Source: an uncultured Pelagibacteraceae bacterium
Lineage (GTDB): Bacteria; Pseudomonadota; Alphaproteobacteria; Pelagibacterales; Pelagibacteraceae
Length of the DNA stretch: 64,000 nt
Assembly (NCBI GenBank): GCA_902518185.1
Contig: CABYFG010000005.1
Coordinates: forward strand, 31,013-95,012
Reading direction: 5' to 3'
Each line of letters opens with the position of its first letter. The stretch's first letter is position 1. The notes under the pieces are model-generated. The model saw only the letters and a program-made list of their open reading frames with translations, was not told where the DNA came from and searched no databases. Both the position numbers and the translations under genes were made by a program. This document shows, piece by piece, positions 51,407 to 62,084 of the stretch.

Positions 51407-51760
51407 ATGAATTTTTACGAACATACTATAATTACAAGACAAGACACTTCGCCAAGTGAAATTAAACAATTAACAGAAAAATATAAGAAAATTATAGAAA
51501 AAAAAGATGGAGAGATTGTTAAAACTGAGAACTGGGGCTTAATGTATTTATCTCATATGATTAAAAATAATAGAAAAGGCAGTTACATTCATTTTAAGAT
51601 CAAAGCAAATGGAGAAACAATAGCTGAATTGGAAAAAAATGAAGCTATAGATAAAAAACTCTTAAGGTATTTAACTGTAAAGGTTAAAAAGTTAGATATT
51701 GACACCAATTATTTCTCAAAAAAAGAAAATATTGAAAAAAAACAAGATAATAAAAAATAA
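51407..51760 (+). CDS. rpsF: 30S ribosomal protein S6
   Basis: [35 protein letters not shown]; operon with rpsR, rplI. Confidence 0.95.
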   Translation: MNFYEHTIITRQDTSPSEIKQLTEKYKKIIEKKDGEIVKTENWGLMYLSHMIKNNRKGSYIHFKIKANGETIAELEKNEAIDKKLLRYLTVKVKKLDIDTNYFSKKENIEKKQDNKK

Positions 51761-51762
51761 TT

Positions 51763-52035
51763 ATGCCAAAAAAACAAGGTGGAAATAAAAAAAGCAAACA
51801 AAGTAATTTTGCGAAATTAAGTATTTTTCAACCAAATAAAAATAGATTTAAAAAAAACTGCCCTTTGTCAGTTAAGGGTGCCCCAAAGGTCGATTACAAA
51901 AATATTAAATTATTAAAAAAATATGTATCTGAAAATGGTAAAATTTTACCCTCAAGAATAACTAACGTAAGTCAAAAAAAACAAAGAGAATTATCTCTAT
52001 CGATAAAAAGGGCGAGAAACCTAGCTTTGTTATAA
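51763..52035 (+). CDS. rpsR: 30S ribosomal protein S18
   Basis: [47 protein letters not shown]. Confidence 0.96.
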   Translation: MPKKQGGNKKSKQSNFAKLSIFQPNKNRFKKNCPLSVKGAPKVDYKNIKLLKKYVSENGKILPSRITNVSQKKQRELSLSIKRARNLALL

Positions 52036-52037
52036 TA

Positions 52038-52496
52038 ATGAAAGTAATTTTACTTGAAAATATAAAAAAAATTGGCTCAATTGGAGAGATAATTGAGGTG
52101 AAAAGAGGTTTTGCCAGAAATTATTTAATTGCTAATAATAAAGCCTTATTTGCATCCAAGGAAAATATCAATCAAGTAGAAAAGATAAAGAATGATCTGT
52201 CAAAAAAAGATAATGAGAAAAAGAAAAATGCAAAAAAAATTGCCACACAAATTAACAAAAAAGAATACACCATTAAAAAACTAAGCACTGAAAATAATGA
52301 ATTGTATGGATCAGTTAAGCCTACAGAAATATCAAAAATAATAAAAAAAATTGATGCGATTGATATAAAACCATCGATGATACAACCCGAGAATGAAATA
52401 AAAAGCATAGGTAAATACAATGCTAAAATTTCTCTTCATTCTGAAGTTGATGCTGAGATCATTATAAATGTGGTAACTGCTGATATTATTCAATAA
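52038..52496 (+). CDS. rplI: 50S ribosomal protein L9
   Basis: MKVILLENIKKIGSIGEIIEVKRGFARNYLIANNKALFA. Confidence 0.96.
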   Translation: MKVILLENIKKIGSIGEIIEVKRGFARNYLIANNKALFASKENINQVEKIKNDLSKKDNEKKKNAKKIATQINKKEYTIKKLSTENNELYGSVKPTEISKIIKKIDAIDIKPSMIQPENEIKSIGKYNAKISLHSEVDAEIIINVVTADIIQ

Positions 52497-52562
52497 TTAT
52501 ACATTTTTTTCCCCAGGTTTTTTTTTAAATTTTTTTATATAAATATTATAATAAGATAAAGA

Positions 52563-53981
52563 ATGGAAAATAATCTAAGTCTCGTAAAAGATAATTTTAA
52601 GGAATTGCCTAATAATATTGAAGCAGAACAAGCTGTGATTGGATCTATTCTTGTCACAAATGAAATTTTTGATGAGATAAGTTTGATAATTTCAAGTTCC
52701 AATTTTTATGATCCGATGCATCAAAAAATTTATCAAGCTATAGAAAATTTAATCTATAAAGGTTTACTAGCAAATCCGATCACCCTTAAGAATTACTTTG
52801 AAGATGAAAAGGATGAAATAAATGTTCCAGAGTATCTAGTTAAAATAACAAAATTCTCAACCTCGATAAGGCAAGCAATTGAATATTCAAAAATTATTTA
52901 TGATATGTTTGTTCGAAGAGAATTGATAAAAATTTCAGAACAAACTATTGATGATGCTAAGTTGGGTGACCTTAATAAAAGTGGACAAACAATAATTGAA
53001 AATTCTGAAAAAGAATTATTTAAATTGGCTGAGAAAGGTTCATTTAATTCCTCAATAATTAAATTTGATAAAGCTCTTAAAGAGACGATAGAAATGGCAT
53101 CTGCTGCATACAAAAATGAAGAAGGTATAGTCGGTGTTCCTACTGGATTAAGAGATCTAGATGACAGATTAGGTGGTCTTCACAAATCTGATCTGATTAT
53201 AATAGCTGGAAGACCTGGAATGGGAAAAACAGCATTAGCCACAAATATAGCTTTTAATGCTGCTAAAAAATTACAAGAAAGTGAAAGAAAATCCTCCATT
53301 GCTTTTTTCTCACTTGAGATGTCATCAGAACAATTATCAACTAGAATTTTAGCAGAACAATCAAGAATAAAATCAAATGACATTAGAAGAGGTAGAATCT
53401 CTGACGAACAATTTGACAAATTTTTAGAAACTTCGAAAAATATCTCTGAATTACCACTTTATATTGATGAGACACCAGCAATAACTATTGCCGCTATGAG
53501 TAACAGAGCAAGAAGAATAAAAAGAATACATGGTCTTGATTTAATAATAGTTGATTATATTCAATTGATGAGGGGAACTACAAATTACAAAGATGGAAGA
53601 GTTCAAGAGGTATCAGAAATTACTCAGGGATTAAAAGCGATTGCAAAAGAATTATCTATACCAGTCGTAGCTCTTTCTCAATTATCAAGACAGGTAGAAC
53701 AAAGAGATAACAAAAAGCCTCAATTGTCCGACTTAAGAGAGTCTGGTTCAATTGAACAGGATGCTGATGTAGTGATGTTTGTTTACAGAGAGTCATATTA
53801 TTTAGAAAATAAAGAACCAAAACCAGCAACTGTAGAGCATGCTGAATGGCAAGCAAAAATGAATGAAGTTTCTAATTTAGCTGAATTAATCATTGGTAAA
53901 CAAAGACATGGTCCAACTGGAAATGTATTCCTTGAGTTTGAAGCAATGTTTACTAAATTTAAAGATACTCAAATTAAATAA
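52563..53981 (+). CDS. dnaB: Replicative DNA helicase DnaB
   Basis: PNNIEAEQAVIGSIL, IIAGRPGMGKTALATNIA, LDLIIVDYIQLM, DLRESGSIEQDADVV; no intein. Confidence 0.97.
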   Translation: MENNLSLVKDNFKELPNNIEAEQAVIGSILVTNEIFDEISLIISSSNFYDPMHQKIYQAIENLIYKGLLANPITLKNYFEDEKDEINVPEYLVKITKFSTSIRQAIEYSKIIYDMFVRRELIKISEQTIDDAKLGDLNKSGQTIIENSEKELFKLAEKGSFNSSIIKFDKALKETIEMASAAYKNEEGIVGVPTGLRDLDDRLGGLHKSDLIIIAGRPGMGKTALATNIAFNAAKKLQESERKSSIAFFSLEMSSEQLSTRILAEQSRIKSNDIRRGRISDEQFDKFLETSKNISELPLYIDETPAITIAAMSNRARRIKRIHGLDLIIVDYIQLMRGTTNYKDGRVQEVSEITQGLKAIAKELSIPVVALSQLSRQVEQRDNKKPQLSDLRESGSIEQDADVVMFVYRESYYLENKEPKPATVEHAEWQAKMNEVSNLAELIIGKQRHGPTGNVFLEFEAMFTKFKDTQIK

Positions 53982-54002
53982 ATTCCAATATAAAAGGGTA
54001 AG

Positions 54003-56390
54003 ATGATTGCCCAATTTTATCAAAATACAATTCTTAAAAATCCAAAGTTTATATTGATATTTTTGGTTATAGCCTTATTTACTTTTGGCTATTATTCCAA
54101 AGATTTTAAATTAGATGCTTCATCGGAGACATTGCTAATTGAAGGGGATCCAGACCTTAAATATCTCGAAGAAATTACAAAGAGGTATGGGTCAAAAGAG
54201 TTTTTGATATTAACTTATACTCCTAATGAAGGGATGATTTCTGATGTTTCTATAAACAATCTTCTCAGTTTAAAATATAAAATTCAAAGTTTAAAATGGG
54301 TTCATAGTGTTATTACACTTTTAGATATTCCTTTATTAAATAATTCGGATGCACCTTTACAAGAGAGATTAGAAAATTTTAAGACTTTAAAAGATGATGA
54401 CATAGATAAAGAAAGAGGGTTTAAAGAAATTTTAAGTAGCCCCGTATTTAGAAACTTTGTTATTAGCGAGGATGGGAAAACCTCTGGAATTATAGTAAAT
54501 ATTAAAAGTAAAAAAATAATAGAAAATATTTCTAATAAAACAAAAGAAGAGATTGAAGCTCATAAAGACCTAATAAAAAAACAAAATCATCAAAATATTC
54601 TTGAAATTAGAGATGTCATTAAAAGCTACAACAATATTGGAAAAATAAATTTAGGTGGAATTCCTATGATTGCTGACGATATGATGACATTTATTAAAAG
54701 TGATATAGTAGTATTTGGATTAGGTGTTTTATTATTTATTATAACAACATTGTGGTTTGTATTTAGAAAACTTATTTGGATTATTGTCCCAATAAGTAGT
54801 TGTTTTTTTTCAGTAATAATCATGACAGGCTTGCTTGGTTTGTTAGGATGGAAAGTTACAGTTATTTCCTCAAACTTCATTGCACTAATGTTAATTTTAA
54901 CAATGGCGATGAATATTCACATGAGCACAAGATTTTTACAAATTAAAGAAATTCATCCAAACAAAAAAGTTATAGAGCTGATTACTTTAACAACTAATAA
55001 AATGTTTTGGCCAATTTTATATACTGCTTTAACAACTATTATTGCTTTTTTGTCTTTAATCTTCAGTGAAATAAAACCAATTATTGATTTTGGATGGATG
55101 ATGACACTAGGTTTAATTACTTCATTTATTATTACATTTACACTACTTCCATCTCTTATAAGTTTTATGCCAAAAGATAAGATCATTTTAAAAAAACAAG
55201 AAGTGTCAAAAATTACCTCTTTCTTAGCTCAAGTATCTTTAAATAATCACAAAACTGTTTTTACTTTTACTATTATGCTAATCGTTCTAAGTTTAATCGG
55301 TATAAGCAAACTAGAAGTTGAAAATAGTTTCATTAATTATTTTAGTAAAAAAACTGAAATTTATAAAGGCATGAAACTAATAGATGAAAAATTAGGTGGA
55401 ACTACTCCACTAGAGGTAATTTTGAAGTTTCCAAAGAAAGAAATTAAGGAAGATAATGAGGAAGATGATTTTGAGGATTGGGGCAGTGATGATAATGAAA
55501 ATAATGAAAAATATTGGTTTACTAAAGATAAAATAGATAAAATTACATCTGTTCATAATTATCTAGATGATTTACCTCAAGTTGGAAAAGTTTTATCCTT
55601 TTCATCAATAATCGATGTAGCAACGATGCTCAATAACAATAAGCCTTTGGGAACATTAGAAATGGGTGTCCTTTATTCAAAAATACCTGAAAGTATCAAG
55701 ACCGAGATAATTGACCCATATATTTCTATAAAAGATAACGAAGCAAGAATTAATTTGAGGATTATTGACTCGCAAGAAAATTTGAGAAGAAACGATCTCA
55801 TAAAAAAGATTAATTATGACTTGAAAAATGAATTGGGTTTAAAAGAAAGCGAGTTCAAACTTGGCGGGGTATTAATTCTATTTAATAATTTACTCCAAAG
55901 TCTTTTTAAATCTCAAATACTAACATTGGGTTTAGTGATGATAGGAATATTTGGGATGTTCGTAATTCTTTTCAAAAATATTAAACTTTCTCTAATAGGT
56001 GTAGTTCCAAATTTTATAGCAGCTTTTTTTATATTAGGAATAATAGGTTTAATTGGTATTCCGCTAGATATGATGACAATCACAATAGCCGCAATTACAA
56101 TTGGAATAGCTGTTGATAATAGTATTCATTATATTTATAGATTTAAGGAAGAATTTAATACCTCGAAAAATTATAACAAAACTCTAATTTTGTGCCACTC
56201 TACAGTTGGTAAAGCAATTTTAAATACATCTATAACAATAGTTTTTGGATTTTCTATATTGGTTTTATCAAAATTTATACCTACAATTTATTTTGGTATT
56301 TTTACTGGATTAGCCATGTTATTAGCTATGGTCTCAGTTTTAACGTTGCTTCCATCTTTAATATTAATGATCAAACCGTTTGATAAATAA
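54003..56390 (+). CDS. RND/MMPL family transporter
   Basis: Two six-TM sterol-sensing-like halves; acidic insertion EDNEEDDFEDWGSDDNENNEKYW. Confidence 0.88.
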   Translation: MIAQFYQNTILKNPKFILIFLVIALFTFGYYSKDFKLDASSETLLIEGDPDLKYLEEITKRYGSKEFLILTYTPNEGMISDVSINNLLSLKYKIQSLKWVHSVITLLDIPLLNNSDAPLQERLENFKTLKDDDIDKERGFKEILSSPVFRNFVISEDGKTSGIIVNIKSKKIIENISNKTKEEIEAHKDLIKKQNHQNILEIRDVIKSYNNIGKINLGGIPMIADDMMTFIKSDIVVFGLGVLLFIITTLWFVFRKLIWIIVPISSCFFSVIIMTGLLGLLGWKVTVISSNFIALMLILTMAMNIHMSTRFLQIKEIHPNKKVIELITLTTNKMFWPILYTALTTIIAFLSLIFSEIKPIIDFGWMMTLGLITSFIITFTLLPSLISFMPKDKIILKKQEVSKITSFLAQVSLNNHKTVFTFTIMLIVLSLIGISKLEVENSFINYFSKKTEIYKGMKLIDEKLGGTTPLEVILKFPKKEIKEDNEEDDFEDWGSDDNENNEKYWFTKDKIDKITSVHNYLDDLPQVGKVLSFSSIIDVATMLNNNKPLGTLEMGVLYSKIPESIKTEIIDPYISIKDNEARINLRIIDSQENLRRNDLIKKINYDLKNELGLKESEFKLGGVLILFNNLLQSLFKSQILTLGLVMIGIFGMFVILFKNIKLSLIGVVPNFIAAFFILGIIGLIGIPLDMMTITIAAITIGIAVDNSIHYIYRFKEEFNTSKNYNKTLILCHSTVGKAILNTSITIVFGFSILVLSKFIPTIYFGIFTGLAMLLAMVSVLTLLPSLILMIKPFDK

Positions 56391-56394
56391 CTAA

Positions 56395-56940
56395 ATGCAA
56401 GATCTTGTTGTAGATTTTTACAAAACTACAAATGTTATAGACATCGCATATTTAATAATTACAATTTTTACAATAATTGGATGTTGCAAAAAAGGTTTTG
56501 TTTTAAGTATTCTGTCGATGGCTAAGTGGTTTCTGGCCTACATAATTACATTGATAATATTCCCTAGAACAAAACCTTATTTAAAAGGCATAATTGATAA
56601 CGAGTACGTTCTGGATATAGTTTTAGGCGTTACAATATTTGTAATTGTTGTATTTTTAATTTTAATGATTAACAGAGGTATAAGAAAAGCTGTCCGATTT
56701 ACTGGCCTTGGAAGTTTAGATACAATGTTTGGATTCTTTTTTGGATTTATCAAAGCTTACATTATATCTGTATGTATCTTCTCAAGTGTACACATTGTCT
56801 ATAATCACGATAAATGGCCAGTAAATTTAAGTAAATCATTAATCTTTCCATATTTAGAAAAAGGTAGTAATTATTTATTAGATAAATTTCCTGATGAAAA
56901 AACATATCAAAAATCTAAAGAGAAAATTGAAAATATTTGA
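56395..56940 (+). CDS. cvpA: CvpA family protein
   Basis: Four-TM protein immediately upstream of and overlapping purF; GLGSLDTMFGFFFGFIKAYI. Confidence 0.88.
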   Translation: MQDLVVDFYKTTNVIDIAYLIITIFTIIGCCKKGFVLSILSMAKWFLAYIITLIIFPRTKPYLKGIIDNEYVLDIVLGVTIFVIVVFLILMINRGIRKAVRFTGLGSLDTMFGFFFGFIKAYIISVCIFSSVHIVYNHDKWPVNLSKSLIFPYLEKGSNYLLDKFPDEKTYQKSKEKIENI

Positions 56941-58375
56941 TCCTAAGCTTAAAGAAGAGTGTGGTATATTCGGAATAAGTAATACTAAGGATGCTTCTGC
57001 ACTAACTGCCTTAGGACTTCATGCCCTTCAACATAGAGGTCAGGAAGGATGTGGAGTCGTTACCTTTGATGGTAAACAATATTTTTCTGAAAAAAGATTT
57101 GGTTTGGTAGGTGATAATTTTAATAAAGAGAAAATATTAAAAAAGCTTCAAGGGGATTATGCTATTGGTCATAATAGATATAGCACAACAGGTGAAAATA
57201 CTCTTAGAAACATTCAGCCTTTCTTTGCTGACACTAATGCTGGAGGAATCGGCGTAGCTCATAATGGAAATTTAACCAATTCTATTTCTTTAAGAAAAAA
57301 ATTAGTTGATGAAGGTGCGATTTTCTACACAACATCTGATACAGAAACAATAGTTCAATTAATTGCTAAGTCGAAACGGGCAAAAACAATAGATAAAATT
57401 GTTGACGCAATTTTTCAAATACAAGGTGGATACGCTTTAGTGATGTTAACTCAAACTTCATTAGTAGGTGTTAGAGATCCTTTTGGTATCAGGCCTTTGG
57501 TAATTGGAAAATTAAAAAATAGTTATGTCCTGGCATCTGAAACATGCGCTTTAGATATAATTGGTGCAAAATTCATACGAGAGGTTGAAAATGGTGAAAT
57601 AGTTTTAATTGAAAATAACGAATTAAAAAGTATTAAACCATTTCCACCAAAAAAAGTTAGACCTTGTGTTTTTGAATATATTTATTTTGCAAGACCAGAT
57701 AGCATGCTTGACGGAAAAACTGCATATGAGCATAGAAAGAATCTGGGCTCTGAACTTGCGAAAGAAAATGATATAGATGCTGATATTGTTGTGCCAGTGC
57801 CAGACTCTGGAAATGCAGCAGCTTTGGGTTTCGCACAATCCTTGAACGTAAAATTTGAGCTTGGTTTAGTCAGAAATCATTATGTAGGAAGAACCTTCAT
57901 TGAACCAAGTCAGAAGATCAGAAGTTTGGGCGTTAAATTAAAATTAAATGCTAATCAATCAACTATTAAAGGCAAAAAAATAATTTTGGTAGATGACTCA
58001 TTAGTAAGAGGTACAACCTCTCATAAAATAGTAAAAATGCTATATGACGCTGGTGCAAAAGAGGTCCACGTAAGAATTGCCTGTCCAGAAATAAAATTTC
58101 CTGATTTTTATGGAGTTGATACTCCAACTAAAAAAGAGTTGCTTGCGGCAAATAAAAGTAACTCAGAAATCTGTGATTACATCGGTGCAAAATCATTAAA
58201 ATTTTTGTCAGTAAATGGGATGTATCGAGCAATTGGTTTTGAGAAAAGAAATGAAACTTATCCTCAATTAACTGATCATTATTTTACTGGAGATTACCCT
58301 GTTAAACCTATCGATGAACTTGGTGATAGTAAAATCACACAATTGTCGTTGTTAAATACTGCATCTAATAATTAA
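56894..58375 (+). CDS. purF: Amidophosphoribosyltransferase (true start may be downstream, e.g. TTG at 56927)
   Basis: EECGIFGISN, LQHRGQEGCGV, GHNRYSTTGE, IILVDDSLVRGTTSHKIV. Confidence 0.97.
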   Translation: MKKHIKNLKRKLKIFDPKLKEECGIFGISNTKDASALTALGLHALQHRGQEGCGVVTFDGKQYFSEKRFGLVGDNFNKEKILKKLQGDYAIGHNRYSTTGENTLRNIQPFFADTNAGGIGVAHNGNLTNSISLRKKLVDEGAIFYTTSDTETIVQLIAKSKRAKTIDKIVDAIFQIQGGYALVMLTQTSLVGVRDPFGIRPLVIGKLKNSYVLASETCALDIIGAKFIREVENGEIVLIENNELKSIKPFPPKKVRPCVFEYIYFARPDSMLDGKTAYEHRKNLGSELAKENDIDADIVVPVPDSGNAAALGFAQSLNVKFELGLVRNHYVGRTFIEPSQKIRSLGVKLKLNANQSTIKGKKIILVDDSLVRGTTSHKIVKMLYDAGAKEVHVRIACPEIKFPDFYGVDTPTKKELLAANKSNSEICDYIGAKSLKFLSVNGMYRAIGFEKRNETYPQLTDHYFTGDYPVKPIDELGDSKITQLSLLNTASNN

Positions 58376-58942
58376 ATGAAAAAAGTAAGTTTTACTGAAA
58401 TGAAAAATGGTACTAAAGAAGATTATCTTTTTTTAGATAAGCATGAAAAAGATTTTGCCAGCAAAACTGCTGATAGAATATTAAAATTCATGTCTGGACT
58501 AACTGAAACTCTCGAAGGTTATCAGGTGTCAAGACTCGAGCACTCACTTCAATGTGCTACAAGAGCTCATAGAAATGGCGAAAGTGAAGAGATGGTTATA
58601 GCTTGTCTGTTGCACGACATCGGGGATGAGTTGGCACCAATGAATCATTCTGAGTATGCTGCATCAATTTTAAAGCCCTATGTATCAGAAAAAACTCATT
58701 GGATAGTTGAAAAACATGGAGAATTTCAAATGTATTATTATGCACATCATTTAGGCGGTGATAAGAACAGAAGAGATAAATATAAAGGTCATAAATATTA
58801 TCAGGATACAGTAGATTTTTGTGAAAAATATGATCAAAATTCTTTTGATCCTAAATATGAATCTTTATCATTGGAATTTTTCAAACCAATATTAAAGAAA
58901 ATTTTTTCTAGAAAACCATATTCTTCTCTGACGAAAAATTAA
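58376..58942 (+). CDS. HD-domain protein resembling PhnZ-type mixed-valent diiron oxygenases
   Basis: YQVSRLEHSLQCATRAHRNGESEEMVIACLLHDIGDELAPMNHSEYAA...HWIVEKHG...HHLGGDKNRR; abuts purF stop. Confidence 0.75.
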   Translation: MKKVSFTEMKNGTKEDYLFLDKHEKDFASKTADRILKFMSGLTETLEGYQVSRLEHSLQCATRAHRNGESEEMVIACLLHDIGDELAPMNHSEYAASILKPYVSEKTHWIVEKHGEFQMYYYAHHLGGDKNRRDKYKGHKYYQDTVDFCEKYDQNSFDPKYESLSLEFFKPILKKIFSRKPYSSLTKN

Positions 58943-58959
58943 AAACAAAACTTATACTT

Positions 58960-60255
58960 ATGATAACAAAAAAAGAGCAAATAATTAAATATTTCAAGTC
59001 TGGGATTAAAAATAAAAAAGAATTTAGAATTGGTATCGAACATGAGAAATTTCTTTTTAATAGTGCAAATAATAAGAGAATTGATTATCAAAAAATAAAA
59101 GAGATGTTCTCAGCCCTACTTGAATTTGGTTGGAATCCAGTATTAGAAAACAATAATATTGTTGCTCTTAACAAGGGTGGAAAAAATATTACTCTTGAGC
59201 CAGGTAATCAAATTGAATTGTCAGGTGATAAACTTACTAATATCCATGAAGCATGTGCAGAGTCTTATGATTACTTATTTGAATTAAAACAGGTTACAAA
59301 AAAACTCAACATTAAAATTGTAAGTGCTGGTTTTGATCCAATATCAAAATTAAATGAGATCCCCAATAACCCCAAAAAAAGATACAAACTAATGACAAAA
59401 GATATGCCTTTTGGGGGAGAATTAAGTCTCGATATGATGTATCGAACCTGTGGAACTCAGTTGAATTTAGATTACTGCTCAGAAGAAGATTTTAAAAAAA
59501 AATTTAAGATAGTTAATTCTCTGGTACCTATTTCAATTGCTTTATTCGCTAATTCATCAATAGTTGAGAAAAAAAAAAGTAATTATTTATCGTATCGATC
59601 TAAAGTATGGCAAAATACTTCTCGGGGTGGTTTGCCTAAATTATTCCTAGAAGACTTTGATTTTGAAAAATATACAGATTTTGTGATTAATTTTCCAATT
59701 CTGTTTATACAACAAAAAGAAAATTATTTTTCAGGTAAAGGATACAATTTTAGTGATTTCATGTCAGGAAATATTAGAGAAATAAACAATCGTCTGCCCA
59801 ATGAGAATGATTTATCAACTCATTTAAGTACAATTTTTACGGAGAATAGACTTAAAAGATATATTGAATTAAGATCGATGGATACTTGTGGTTGGGATTG
59901 TCTGTGTGCAGGCCCAGCATTTAATGTTGGAATGTTATATGGAAATTTAGATGAAGTTTATGAATTAATTTCTAGTTGGGATAAAGATAAAATTATAAAT
60001 GCATATTTAGAAGTACCACAAAAAGGTTTTAATACCCAGCTTATGGGTAAAGACCTGCTTTATTGGTCTTCATTATTATTAAATTTATCTAAAAAGGGAT
60101 TAGAAAAAAGAGATATAGTCAATAAAAGTGGAAAAAATGAGAACATATTTTTAAATCATCTACAAAAAGTGATTGATAATAAAACTACAAATGCACATCA
60201 TATGATTATTAAATTTTCTAAAAATGAAGATTTAACTGAATTATATGACAAATAA
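58960..60255 (+). CDS. gshA: Glutamate-cysteine ligase
   Basis: FRIGIEHEKFLF, ALNKGGKNITLEPGNQIELSG, MMYRTCGTQLNLDY; next to gshB-like gene. Confidence 0.9.
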   Translation: MITKKEQIIKYFKSGIKNKKEFRIGIEHEKFLFNSANNKRIDYQKIKEMFSALLEFGWNPVLENNNIVALNKGGKNITLEPGNQIELSGDKLTNIHEACAESYDYLFELKQVTKKLNIKIVSAGFDPISKLNEIPNNPKKRYKLMTKDMPFGGELSLDMMYRTCGTQLNLDYCSEEDFKKKFKIVNSLVPISIALFANSSIVEKKKSNYLSYRSKVWQNTSRGGLPKLFLEDFDFEKYTDFVINFPILFIQQKENYFSGKGYNFSDFMSGNIREINNRLPNENDLSTHLSTIFTENRLKRYIELRSMDTCGWDCLCAGPAFNVGMLYGNLDEVYELISSWDKDKIINAYLEVPQKGFNTQLMGKDLLYWSSLLLNLSKKGLEKRDIVNKSGKNENIFLNHLQKVIDNKTTNAHHMIIKFSKNEDLTELYDK

Positions 60256-61171
60256 AATTGTTGCTATCCAGGGAAATCATCCCTCTCAACTTAACCCTAT
60301 AACAGATACCAGTATTTTTTTAGCTCATGAAATACAAAAGAAGAATTATAAAATTTTTTATTATGATCCAAAAGATTTATCTATTATTAATTTTAAAGTA
60401 ATTGCTTATGGATTTTTCGTCATATTTGATTACAGAAAGAAAAGATTTTTTAAAATTTTAAAAAAACAGAAACTGGAGCTAATTAAGTGTAAATATTTAC
60501 TTATTCGCCAAGATCCACCATTCAATTTAGAATATATTTGTTCAACTCTTATTTTAGATAAAATAAAAAAAAAAGTTAAAGTTATTAATGATCCAACAGC
60601 AATCAGAAATGTATCTGAAAAACTTTTTTCCACAAAATATCAAAAATTTATGCCAGATACTATTTTTTCAAGAGATATCAATGAAATTAGAAAGTTTTTT
60701 AAAAAACATAAGAAAGTGATTGTAAAACCTATAAATAGCTATAGTGGAAACAATATATATTTATTTGCAAAGTTTAATCTAAGATTTTTTCAAAAATTTA
60801 TTAAAAAACACAATCATATTATGTGTCAAAAATATTTACCTAATATTAAAGAGGGAGATAAGAGAGTTTTTTTGATAAATGGTAAAGTTTGTGGCGCAAT
60901 ATCAAGAATTCCAAAAAAAGGCTCATTTTTAAGCAATTTAAGTAAAGGTGCAAAACCAATAAATATAAAATTAACTAATAAAGAAATGAAAATATCAAAG
61001 TTGATTAGCAAAGATTTAAAAAAAAATAAAATTTTTTTTGCTGGAATTGACTTTATAGATGAGCAGCTCAATGGTGATATAAATGTAACATCGCCTACTG
61101 GATTAAAAACTTTCTACGATCTTTCAAAAATAAATTTAGCATCAACCTTCTGGAAAGAATTAAAAGCGTGA
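60245..61171 (+). CDS. gshB: Glutathione synthetase
   Basis: LLIRQDPPFNLEYI, INDPTAIRNVSEKLF, FFAGIDFID...INVTSPTGL. Confidence 0.9.
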   Translation: MTNKIVAIQGNHPSQLNPITDTSIFLAHEIQKKNYKIFYYDPKDLSIINFKVIAYGFFVIFDYRKKRFFKILKKQKLELIKCKYLLIRQDPPFNLEYICSTLILDKIKKKVKVINDPTAIRNVSEKLFSTKYQKFMPDTIFSRDINEIRKFFKKHKKVIVKPINSYSGNNIYLFAKFNLRFFQKFIKKHNHIMCQKYLPNIKEGDKRVFLINGKVCGAISRIPKKGSFLSNLSKGAKPINIKLTNKEMKISKLISKDLKKNKIFFAGIDFIDEQLNGDINVTSPTGLKTFYDLSKINLASTFWKELKA

Positions 61172-62028
61172 AAAATCTAAATGATCAGCAAAAGGGTTCT
61201 TTACTTGCTTTTGTTGCTGTAATTTTTATTACTCCAGACTCTTTATTTATAAGGCTTTCAAATTTAGATACATGGGGATTGGTATTTTACCGAGGTATAA
61301 TTCCTTTTTTTACTGTCTTTTTTGGTATGTTGATAGTTTATAAGTTAAATTTCTTTAAGATACTGTTTAAAAGTGGTTTTCACGGAATAATTTATATTTT
61401 TACATTTAGTATCACTAACATAACTTTTGTTGTTTCAATACAAAATACAAATGTGGCAAACACTCTTGTAATGATAGCGACAGCCCCAATGTTATCTGCA
61501 ATACTTGGATCTATATTTCTAAAAGAAAACGCTGATAAAAAAACATGGATTTCAATTTTCATTACTTTTCTTGCAATTATTTATATTTTTTTTGATTCAC
61601 TTAAATTAGGAAATCTTTATGGTGATGCTTTAGGATTTATTACCGCGATCGGTCTAGCAGTGGGAGCAATTACAATTCGTTCTGCCAAGTCTAAAAATTT
61701 AGTACCAGCAGCAGTTGTTGGAAAATTATTTGTTGCACTGTTTGCATTAATATTTATTGAGACATTTGACCTTGTTGAAAATGATTTAATTATAGTCCCA
61801 ATAATGTGTATAATGTGTGTAGCAATACCTTTTGTATTAGTAACAATCGCACCTAGATTTATACCTGCGGCAGAGGTAAACCTTTTCTTCTTGCTCGAAA
61901 CAATTATAGGCCCAATTTGGGTATGGTTATTTATAAAAGAACAACCAAGTTTAGAAACTTTGATTGGAGGCTTGGTTATAATTATAACTATTGCTTTTCA
62001 CTCATTCTTAAAGTTGAAAAATTCTTAG
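61168..62028 (+). CDS. DMT/EamA family transporter
   Basis: Ten hydrophobic helices; GTGA overlap with gshB. Confidence 0.87.
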   Translation: MKNLNDQQKGSLLAFVAVIFITPDSLFIRLSNLDTWGLVFYRGIIPFFTVFFGMLIVYKLNFFKILFKSGFHGIIYIFTFSITNITFVVSIQNTNVANTLVMIATAPMLSAILGSIFLKENADKKTWISIFITFLAIIYIFFDSLKLGNLYGDALGFITAIGLAVGAITIRSAKSKNLVPAAVVGKLFVALFALIFIETFDLVENDLIIVPIMCIMCVAIPFVLVTIAPRFIPAAEVNLFFLLETIIGPIWVWLFIKEQPSLETLIGGLVIIITIAFHSFLKLKNS

Positions 62029-62084
62029 ACTGATCACAATTTAGTCTTGATTTCATATTACATCGCAGATAATTACACATTTTT

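Noticed and set aside
56894-56940. Apparent 47-nt overlap of cvpA and purF as a regulatory overlap
   Set aside because: More likely the purF start is mis-called; a TTG at 56927 gives a start closer to the conserved EECGIFG
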